A model generated the notes under the pieces. It made no database searches. It worked only from the letters and a program-made list of their open reading frames with translations, and had not been told where the DNA came from. Below are positions 7,145 to 13,562 of a DNA stretch of 33,713 nt, in pieces; positions within the stretch are counted from its first letter, which is position 1; each line of letters starts with the position of its first letter. Source of the DNA: a bacterium (lineage in GTDB: Bacteria; Actinomycetota; Acidimicrobiia; Spongiisociales; ZC4RG35); assembly GCA_028823995.1 (NCBI GenBank), contig JAPPFD010000019.1, forward strand, positions 1 through 33,713, in the 5' to 3' direction. Made by a program: the position numbers and the translations under genes.

Positions 7145-8302
7145 TTAGGTGATGTACTCCGCCCACTGTTGCATTACCTGTCGGCGGGATTGGAGCAGAT
7201 CGGTTCGGCTGTAAGCGGCTTCTGCCCGGTTCCGGATGGCATGCCCGAGGGCTCGTTCTGCTACCTCCCGGCTGACACCGGTCTCGGCGCACCAGTTCCG
7301 GAAACTGCTACGAAACCCGTGCGGCACACATTCAATACGGTTTTCCTTGAGGAGCTTCGCCAGCCCGTCGCTGGATTGGACCTTGCCCCGGACCGACGGG
7401 AATATCAGCCCCTCGCCCCCGGTGTGCGTGCGTGACTCGTCCAACACAGCCACCGCGGCCCCGCTGAGGGGAACGCGGTGTGGTCGGCCTGTTTTGGTCC
7501 GACCCGCGGGAATACACCAGGTCTGCTGGTCGGTGTCGATCTCCTCCCACGTTGCGTCTCTCACCTCGCCGGAGCGGGCTGCTGTCAAAACCAGGAACCG
7601 TAACGCGCCTCGGGCGGCCCAATACCCACCCGAGGCCTCGACCGTTGCGATCGCGTCCCTGACTTGTGTGTGGTGGAGTGCCCTGTAATGGACTGGTGGT
7701 CTGCTGTTCCGACCCAACGCGGCTACTACCCGTTCGTCGGCGGGGTTGTCCTCCCGATACCCCTGGGCGATAGCCCAGCGCATCACCGCGCTGATCCGTT
7801 GGCGAACCTTACGAGCTGTTTCTGCCTTCACATGCCACATCGGACCGAGCACCGATAGCACCTGGGCGGTGGTGACCCTGTCCACCCGTATGTCGCTGAG
7901 AGAACCGGCGAACCTGCTCAGAGTCGATCGCCATATGTCGGCGCTGCGTCCTCCGGTCTTCCACTTGGCGGAATGAAGTATTATCACCCGTTCGGTGGCT
8001 TCGGAGAATGTGGGAATGGTGGGTGTTTTCGGGTTGCGGCCTTGTTCGATGGACCGGCGGTTCCCCAATGCTTTCTGTCTGGCTTCCGACAGAGTAACCA
8101 CCGGATAGACACCGAGACCGAGGTTGGTTTCCCGCCCGTCGAAGCGGACCCGCTGGGCCCAACGTTTCGACAACCGCCCGTTGGTGCGCCTCGTGACAAG
8201 CAGGGAAAGACCGTGGCCTCCTCTCCCGTCGCCGTATCTTCCCGGCTGGTTGACAGTACGGACGAACGCTGCTGACAGTGTTTTGGGACGGTTCGAACCC
8301 AT
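7145..8302 (-). CDS. Tyrosine-type site-specific integrase (P4-type)
   Basis: This 385-aa integrase catalyses insertion and excision of the island. The N-terminal ~90 residues are a DUF4102-like Arm-binding domain (LSLLVTRR, LGVYPVVTLSEAR). A core-binding domain spans about 100-190. The catalytic domain has all expected residues: Arg243 (TAARSGEVR), Lys270 (RTKTGRPHR), His328 and Arg331 (PHGFRSSFR), His354 (ALGHAIRN) and Tyr364 (AYSRTDLL). The ATG at 8302 has AGGAGG 5 nt upstream, a better fit than the GTG at 8305. It reads out of the island's right end, away from apt. No tRNA gene borders it here, so the attachment site is not identified. A relic of a related integrase lies at 67-485. Confidence 0.93.
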   Translation of the reverse strand: MGSNRPKTLSAAFVRTVNQPGRYGDGRGGHGLSLLVTRRTNGRLSKRWAQRVRFDGRETNLGLGVYPVVTLSEARQKALGNRRSIEQGRNPKTPTIPTFSEATERVIILHSAKWKTGGRSADIWRSTLSRFAGSLSDIRVDRVTTAQVLSVLGPMWHVKAETARKVRQRISAVMRWAIAQGYREDNPADERVVAALGRNSRPPVHYRALHHTQVRDAIATVEASGGYWAARGALRFLVLTAARSGEVRDATWEEIDTDQQTWCIPAGRTKTGRPHRVPLSGAAVAVLDESRTHTGGEGLIFPSVRGKVQSSDGLAKLLKENRIECVPHGFRSSFRNWCAETGVSREVAERALGHAIRNRAEAAYSRTDLLQSRRQVMQQWAEYIT

Positions 8303-8680
8303 CACTTCCTCCTCTCTTCTGCCATGTACGAATACGTATCAGTATATCGGAGGGATTACACGGATCCTCATGAAACCCCAAGAAACAATCAAAACGGCCA
8401 ATAAGCTGAACTAGCTGGGATGATAGCAACCCTGTGCAAACCGGTAAAACGGTATGCAACCTCCACCATGCGCCCTCCCCCGCCACCACCTTTCCAGGGC
8501 CGAACGCGGTCGGCCACGCCCGAATACGGGCCTCGAAAACTCTGATCCCTCGGCACGGTCCCGCCGGCGCCTGAGCCGGGCCGTCCAGGTGTTTGGCTTC
8601 TTTCAATGTGCCTCCCCGGTGTGACACAGTCAACCACGAGGAGCCGGTTTATTTCACAGCTTCGCCTGAACCCGTGGGCC
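8303..8680. other. Gene-free island/chromosome junction
   Basis: No coding gene or tRNA is visible. The integrase ribosome site lies at 8308-8314. The palindrome ATACGTAT lies near 8330, in the likely integrase control region. GGCCGA/TCGGCC forms a hairpin at 8498-8515. The right end of the island is presumably in this stretch, but no flanking direct repeat could be pinned. Confidence 0.4.
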
Positions 8681-8697
8681 GGGGCGCCTGCCGCCCC
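8681..8697 (-). terminator. Hairpin just after apt
   Basis: GGGGCG and CGCCCC form a 6-bp all-GC stem with a 5-nt loop, about 12 nt past the apt stop. There is no T-run, so it would be a weak or non-canonical terminator. Confidence 0.35.
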
Positions 8698-8708
8698 TCC
8701 TGAATCGG

Positions 8709-9221
8709 CTAGTAGCAGACCAGGCTCATGATTTCGTACCCCTCGATCCTGGCCCGTCCGCCCAGTTCCGCCAACTCGATCACGAACCCCAGCGCCACCA
8801 CCTCGCCCATCGCCATCTCGACCAGCTTGGTGGCCGCTTCCGCAGTCCCTCCCGTCGCCAGCAGATCATCCACGATGTACGCCCTGGTCCCCGCCGACAA
8901 GGCGTCACGGTGCATGTCGAGTTGACTCTCCCCGTACTCCAGGGAGTAGGCAACCGAGAAACGTGCTGCCGGCAGCTTCCCTGGCTTTCGAAGCGGGACG
9001 AAGGGAAGTCCCATGCGGTCGGCCATCGCCGTCCCGAACACGAACCCCCTGGACTCGATTCCCACTATGGCCGCAGCCTCCGTCGCCTCGGCATGGGCGC
9101 ACAACTCTCCCACGGTGTACCGGAACGCCGCCGGATCGCCCAACAGCGGTGTGATGTCCCTGAACAGGATGCCCTCTTCGGGAAAGTCAGGAACAGCGCG
9201 GATGCTTCTCCTCAGGTCCAC
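8709..9221 (-). CDS. apt: Adenine phosphoribosyltransferase
   Basis: The enzyme converts adenine and PRPP to AMP plus pyrophosphate in cytosolic purine salvage. The N-terminal VPDFPEEGILFRDITPLL block is diagnostic for Apt, as are IVGIESRGFVFG and the PRPP-binding loop YIVDDLLATGGTAEAA. From the GTG at 9221 the protein is 170 residues, the usual Apt length. A TACAAT hexamer lies 8 nt upstream of that GTG, suggesting a leaderless message. The frame stays open to an ATG at 9329, but the extra 36 residues do not resemble the family. It is the first core-genome gene beyond the island and is divergent from the GcvT-like gene. Confidence 0.95.
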   Translation of the reverse strand: MDLRRSIRAVPDFPEEGILFRDITPLLGDPAAFRYTVGELCAHAEATEAAAIVGIESRGFVFGTAMADRMGLPFVPLRKPGKLPAARFSVAYSLEYGESQLDMHRDALSAGTRAYIVDDLLATGGTAEAATKLVEMAMGEVVALGFVIELAELGGRARIEGYEIMSLVCY

Positions 9222-9229
9222 CGCAGGCG

Positions 9230-9235
9230 ATTGTA
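9230..9235 (-). promoter_or_regulatory. -10 box of apt, probable leaderless start
   Basis: TACAAT on the minus strand ends 8 nt before the apt GTG. This spacing places the transcription start at or next to the start codon. No good -35 box is seen. Confidence 0.5.
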
Positions 9236-9362
9236 CCGCATCGGGCCTCCCCCACCCCGTCGAGGGCACGTCCGGGGAGGCGCTGACCCCGGCCCTCCGT
9301 ACGGCTCCGGGAGATCTCTTGGGTACCATAGGACGCCGCGCCGTTCATCGTTGGAGGCATAG

Positions 9363-10559
9363 ATGAAAGGGGACAGACACTACTACGTCGAGTCATTCGA
9401 TACCGTCGAGGTCACTTCGTTTCGACTCGGCCAGTCACCCTTTGCGGACCGCTACGTCACCGATGAAACGGTGTTCGGCGTCTATTGCGACCGGCTGTTT
9501 CCGCTCAAACTGACCGACAACGAGGACCCCGTCCCTCTCTATTGGAAATTGCGCCGGGGCGTCCTCTTGTACGACGTTCCGGAAAAGCCACTCGAGATAA
9601 TCGGCCCGGACGCCGCCCAACTGCTCGAACGAGTTCTCACCTGCAGGGTTGAGACCCTGCCGGTCGGACGGTGTCGCTACGGCATCGCCTGTCGGGAAGA
9701 CGGCACGGTACTCATGGACGGCGTGGTGATGCGTCTCTCCCAGGATCGGTTCTGGTATGTCAAGGCGAACGGCGAGTTCGAGAGTTGGCTCTCGGCAAAC
9801 GCCATCGGCCTTGACGTCGAGATCTCCGACCCCGATTCACGGGTGCTCCAGATCCAGGGACCGAACTCGCTCGACGTGCTGGATGCGGCCATCGGCGGCG
9901 GGCTCCCGGCCGACTTCCGTTACTTTCACGCCGGGTTCTTCGAAGTCTGCGGCCAGACGTTGTGGGTCTCCCGCACCGGGTGGACCGGGGAGGTGGGGAT
10001 AGAGATCTACTGCAACAGCGGACCCTGGCCGACGGATCATGACGCCCTCTGGGACGGCCTGTTCGCCTGCGGTGAGCCCTTCGGCATGGAGTTCAGCTCG
10101 GGGTGGTCGATGGGGATCCGACGCGTCGAGTCCGGGATTCTTGACAACGGCACCGATATCGAACCGGATCTGACGCCCTACGGCGCAGGTCTCGGACATT
10201 TCGTGAGACTCCAGAAACAAGCCTTCATCGGACGCTCCGCCCTGGAGAAGGCCGATCGCAGCCAACTGCTGTTCGGTCTGGTTTGCCCAACCGCCACACC
10301 GCAAGCCGGGATGACAGTCCACTTCGACGGCGGCCCGGTCGGCCATCTGACCGTCGGCACGTGGTCGCCCACCCTCGACACGGGAGTCGGCTATGGGCGC
10401 TTCGACCAACCGCTGCCAGGAGATGACTGGTATGGAAAGACGGTGTTCCTGCAGGATCAGTACGGAGTGAGTCATGAGGCGACGGTGGACAACCTGCCGT
10501 TTTTCGACAAGGACAAACGGCTGCCCCGCGCCCCATGGACGGGCGGAGCGCGCCCCTGA
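9363..10559 (+). CDS. GcvT/DmdA-like aminomethyltransferase-family protein
   Basis: This 398-aa protein is of the tetrahydrofolate-dependent GcvT (glycine-cleavage T-protein) superfamily. Several blocks fit the DMSP-demethylase (DmdA)-like branch better than true GcvT: GPDAAQLLERVLTCRVETLPVGRCRYG, LQIQGPNSLDVL, SRTGWTGEVGIEIY and GIRRVESGILDNGTDIEPDLTPYGAGLG. Such proteins move a methyl or methylene group from a small substrate to folate. No other glycine-cleavage genes (gcvH, gcvP) are nearby, arguing for a stand-alone demethylase-like role. The ATG at 9363 has GGAGG 7 nt upstream. The substrate cannot be assigned from sequence; DMSP, a methylated amine and dimethylglycine-type substrates are all possible. 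Confidence 0.8.
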   Translation: MKGDRHYYVESFDTVEVTSFRLGQSPFADRYVTDETVFGVYCDRLFPLKLTDNEDPVPLYWKLRRGVLLYDVPEKPLEIIGPDAAQLLERVLTCRVETLPVGRCRYGIACREDGTVLMDGVVMRLSQDRFWYVKANGEFESWLSANAIGLDVEISDPDSRVLQIQGPNSLDVLDAAIGGGLPADFRYFHAGFFEVCGQTLWVSRTGWTGEVGIEIYCNSGPWPTDHDALWDGLFACGEPFGMEFSSGWSMGIRRVESGILDNGTDIEPDLTPYGAGLGHFVRLQKQAFIGRSALEKADRSQLLFGLVCPTATPQAGMTVHFDGGPVGHLTVGTWSPTLDTGVGYGRFDQPLPGDDWYGKTVFLQDQYGVSHEATVDNLPFFDKDKRLPRAPWTGGARP

Positions 10560-10747
10560 CCCATCCCTCCTCCCGGGGCAGCCCGGCAAGGTCCAATGCT
10601 CCTCGCTGCCGTGAGAAACCATGGCCGTGGGGTACCCTTGAAAGCGAAGGCATCACTCTCTCGCTACCCAGTAGACCGAACACCCTCAAACGTTGATAGA
10701 CACATTCATCCGGTGTGGACGCGTCACTGGAGGAAAGGCATTCGGTC

Positions 10748-11887
10748 ATGATTGAATGGCTCGGCATCAGCCACCTCTTCGAGTTAACCGGGACGGAGGC
10801 GATTATGGGGTTCCTGACTCCCCTCATAGTCTTCGTCGTCTTTTTCCTCGCCCAGCTCATACTGCCCGCACAGCGGGTTCCCGGATACGTCATCAATCCG
10901 GAGACCGGCCAACCGCGCAACTACCGGCTCAACGGTCTTCTGATATACGTGCTGGCGGTGCTGGTGTGGGCCTTCGAGCTCACCGGTTTGTCCCACGACT
11001 GGTTCTACCGGTCCTCGGTCTACGCGGTGGTCGGCGGGACCATCCTGACCGCCATCTTCTCTCTGATGGCGTTCTTCACCCAGCCCAAGAACGAGGGACA
11101 GCATCCGTGGCTGGCGTTTTGGGATGGGCGCTCTCAGGAGATTGCGTTCTTCAACGAGCGCTTCGACATCAAGATGTATTTCTATGTCGTGGGTGGAACG
11201 ATGCTGGCGCTCAACGCCCTGTCGGGAGCCGTGTACCACTACGAGCGTTTCGGCGACGACTCCAACCCGGGCGTTTTCATCTACGCGGGCTTCTTCACCT
11301 TCTACGTGCTGGACTACTTCATCTTCGAGCGCGTCCAGCTTTACACCTACGACGTGATTCACGAGAATCTCGGCTTCAAGCTGTTCTGGGGCGGGCTGAT
11401 CGTCTACGGCTGGATGTTCATCATCCCACTGTGGGGGATGGCCGTGCACCCCGATCCCGGTTTCTCCGGACCCGCGAGGTATTTGTGGCTGATCGGAACG
11501 CCCGGCCTGTTCCTGTTCGGCTGGGGCATCTCCCGAGGCGCCAACCTGCAGAAGTACACCTTCAAGCGGTGGCCCGACCGGAAGTTCCTGGGGCTCATCG
11601 AGCCCGAGTACATCGAAGCAGGGGACCGGAAGATCCTCACCAGCGGCTTCTGGGGCCTCGCCCGCCACTTGAACTACCTGGGCGAGGGGTTTGTCTCCCT
11701 CTCCATGGCCCTGATCTTCGGCCACTTCACCAACCTGTGGGCCTGGACCTACTTTGTCTTCATCGTCACCCTGTTCGCCTTCCGCCAACTCTTCGACGAG
11801 AACCAGTGCCTCCAGAAGTACGGCGCCGAGAAGTGGACGGAATACCAGGAGAAGGTGAAGTACCGCATTTGCCCCTGGGTCTATTGA
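10748..11887 (+). CDS. ERG4/ERG24/DHCR7-family sterol reductase
   Basis: This 379-aa polytopic membrane protein matches the sterol C-14/C-7/C-24 reductase family. The C-terminal signature is clear: ILTSGFWGLARHLNYLGE, then FRQLFDENQCLQKYG, then WTEYQEKVKYRICPWVY. In eukaryotic family members this part forms the NADPH/sterol-binding region. About nine hydrophobic helices are visible. Known members reduce a sterol double bond using NADPH in the membrane. The ATG at 10748 (GGAGGAAAGG about 10-14 nt upstream) is preferred; a GTG at 10715 is also in frame. No squalene- or lanosterol-forming gene is in the window, so whether the substrate is self-made or scavenged is unknown. The exact double-bond specificity is also unknown. 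Confidence 0.88.
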   Translation: MIEWLGISHLFELTGTEAIMGFLTPLIVFVVFFLAQLILPAQRVPGYVINPETGQPRNYRLNGLLIYVLAVLVWAFELTGLSHDWFYRSSVYAVVGGTILTAIFSLMAFFTQPKNEGQHPWLAFWDGRSQEIAFFNERFDIKMYFYVVGGTMLALNALSGAVYHYERFGDDSNPGVFIYAGFFTFYVLDYFIFERVQLYTYDVIHENLGFKLFWGGLIVYGWMFIIPLWGMAVHPDPGFSGPARYLWLIGTPGLFLFGWGISRGANLQKYTFKRWPDRKFLGLIEPEYIEAGDRKILTSGFWGLARHLNYLGEGFVSLSMALIFGHFTNLWAWTYFVFIVTLFAFRQLFDENQCLQKYGAEKWTEYQEKVKYRICPWVY

Positions 11888-11912
11888 GGAATACCGGGGG
11901 CGTTTCCACTCT

Positions 11913-12338
11913 CTAATCGGCCCTGTTGACCAGGAAGGCCGCGGCGTTGTCGAAGTGGTCGAACATGAGGTCCCGTATCTCGTCCGGCAGCCTCCGGCCA
12001 GTCCCGTCGGCGACCGTTGCGGCGTCGAGAGCAGCTGTCATGTGTTTCATCCACGCCTCACGCTCTGCCTCACCGATCGCAAAGGGCATGTGGCGAAGCC
12101 GAAGGCGCGGGTGACCCCGCGTCTCGCTGTAACGGGGAGGGCCGCCCCAGTACTGGGCGAGAAAGCCCGCCAGCCGCTCCCTGGGGGGACGCAGATCGCT
12201 CGGGTACAGGGGCCGCAGCACCGGATCGGTCTCCACCCTTTCATAGAAGCGGTTGACAAGATCGTCGAAGAAGCTCTGGCCTCCCACCAACTCGTACACC
12301 GTAGGAGGCGCCTCCCGCAGAGATTCCCCGACGATCAC
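11913..12338 (-). CDS. glbO: Group II truncated haemoglobin
   Basis: This 141-aa haem protein closely follows mycobacterial GlbO. Tyr45 (PLYPSD) is the CD1 ligand, His83 (RLRLRHMPF) the proximal F8 histidine and Trp96 (REAWMKHM) the G8 tryptophan, all hallmark residues of trHbO. The motif YWGGPPRYSETRGHPRLR is nearly identical to the mycobacterial one. Proteins of this type bind O2 tightly and are linked to O2 handling, peroxide or NO detoxification. The GTG at 12338 follows an in-frame TAA; no clear ribosome site. It is convergent with the sterol reductase gene, 25 bp apart. Confidence 0.93.
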   Translation of the reverse strand: MIVGESLREAPPTVYELVGGQSFFDDLVNRFYERVETDPVLRPLYPSDLRPPRERLAGFLAQYWGGPPRYSETRGHPRLRLRHMPFAIGEAEREAWMKHMTAALDAATVADGTGRRLPDEIRDLMFDHFDNAAAFLVNRAD

Positions 12339-12424
12339 GCCTGCCAGGGTCCCTTAGGCGCCACAGGTGCCTTCAGTTCGTCCACAGTTGGAAGCCTATA
12401 GAAGTCGCCTCCCATCCCGGGCAC

Positions 12425-12454
12425 TTGACTAACCCGTGACCGCGCCGATAGTCT
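12425..12454 (+). promoter_or_regulatory. Promoter of D-2-hydroxyacid dehydrogenase gene
   Basis: TTGACT (12425-12430) is followed after 18 bp by TAGTCT (12449-12454), or after 16 bp by the overlapping GATAGT. The start codon is 45 bp downstream, so this is a normal leadered promoter. Confidence 0.55.
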
Positions 12455-12498
12455 GGCACCAGAGGTCCCCCGTTTGAGTGGAGCACAGACGGAACGGA

Positions 12499-13485
12499 AT
12501 GAGCTTCGATAAACGACCCACCATCGTGGTACCCGGCGACGAGCCGATCCAAATCCAGGGCTCTCCACACCTCGATCGGTTGGAGCCGTTCGGAAGGGTG
12601 ATCGTTTATCCGGATCGCCCCACCGAGGAACAGAAGGTGGAGCGGGTCAGGGATGCGGAGGTGATCATCAACAGCCGCGGGGCGGTTACCTGGCGAGAGG
12701 ACGATCTGGGTTCCCTCGCAAGGCTCCGTCTCATAGTGGTGTGCGCCGTGGGGACCGACAGCATCGACCTCCGGGCGGCAACCGCGTTGGGAGTGGCTGT
12801 GAGCAACCAACCCGGGCGGACCGCGGGGGTGGTCGCCGAGCACATCTTCGGCCTGATGTTCGCGGTCGCCAAGAGAGCCGCGTACCAGACGATCGAGCTG
12901 AAGTCGGGCCGCTGGACGCGCAGGGAGAACGTCTTCCTCCAGGGAAAGACCCTGGGCGTGGTCGGGACCGGCAACATAGGCTCGGAGCTTGCCAGACTGG
13001 CCGGCGCCATCGGGATGGAGGTGGTGGCCTGGACGTTCCACCCCACCGCCGAACGCGCCCGGCGCCTGGGAGTCCGCTATGTCGAATTGGATGAACTCCT
13101 GGCCACCGCCGACGTGGTGAGCCTCAACGTCGCCCTGACAGATGAGTCCCGCGGGATGGTCGGCGAACGCCAGATCGGGCTCATGAAGCCCGGGGCGTTG
13201 CTGGTGAACGGTGGCAGAGGGGCGCTCGTCGACACGGACGCCCTGGTCCGGGCCCTGCACTCCGGCCACCTGGGAGGAGCAGGGTTGGACGTTTACGAAA
13301 CCGAGCCCCTGCCGGCCGACGACCCCATCCTCACCTGCGAGCAGGTGGTGCTGACCCCGCACATGGCGGACCAGACACCCGAGGGCACCGAACTCCTCAA
13401 CGAGGGGGCGGTCGACAACGTGATCGCCTTCCTGGAGGGAAGCCCCCAAAACATCGTCAACCCCGAGGCGCTGGAACGTAGCTAA
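12499..13485 (+). CDS. D-isomer-specific 2-hydroxyacid dehydrogenase
   Basis: This 328-aa NAD(P)-dependent dehydrogenase interconverts a 2-keto acid and a D-2-hydroxy acid. It has the Rossmann motif GTGNIG (156-161) and the family catalytic set: Arg240 (NGGRGALVD), Glu269 (DVYETEPLP) and His288 (LTPHMADQT). The substrate domain occupies both ends, as usual. It resembles the phosphoglycerate-dehydrogenase/glyoxylate-reductase branch but lacks the extra C-terminal ACT domain of long SerA, so the substrate stays open. The ATG at 12499 is preferred over the in-frame GTG at 12478. It is transcribed alone, with a hairpin right after the stop. Confidence 0.9.
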   Translation: MSFDKRPTIVVPGDEPIQIQGSPHLDRLEPFGRVIVYPDRPTEEQKVERVRDAEVIINSRGAVTWREDDLGSLARLRLIVVCAVGTDSIDLRAATALGVAVSNQPGRTAGVVAEHIFGLMFAVAKRAAYQTIELKSGRWTRRENVFLQGKTLGVVGTGNIGSELARLAGAIGMEVVAWTFHPTAERARRLGVRYVELDELLATADVVSLNVALTDESRGMVGERQIGLMKPGALLVNGGRGALVDTDALVRALHSGHLGGAGLDVYETEPLPADDPILTCEQVVLTPHMADQTPEGTELLNEGAVDNVIAFLEGSPQNIVNPEALERS

Positions 13486-13490
13486 TGCTT

Positions 13491-13511
13491 TCAACCGCTT
13501 GTGGCGGTTGA
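13491..13511 (+). terminator. Hairpin after dehydrogenase gene
   Basis: TCAACCGC and GCGGTTGA form a perfect 8-bp stem with a 5-nt loop, starting 6 nt after the dehydrogenase stop. No T-tract follows, so termination strength is uncertain. Confidence 0.5.
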
Positions 13512-13549
13512 TGCCTTCGCCGACAACGCACATACCTCTGGGACCTTCG

Positions 13550-13555
13550 TATAGT
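13550..13555 (+). promoter_or_regulatory. -10 box of SLH protease gene, probable leaderless start
   Basis: TATAGT ends 7 nt before the GTG at 13563. This supports a leaderless transcript and decides for that GTG over the ATG two codons later. Confidence 0.5.
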
Positions 13556-13562
13556 CGCGGTT

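Noticed and set aside
7809..8633. 274-aa minus-strand frame covering the integrase start
   Set aside because: Overlaps the integrase N-terminus in another frame and has no recognisable domain.
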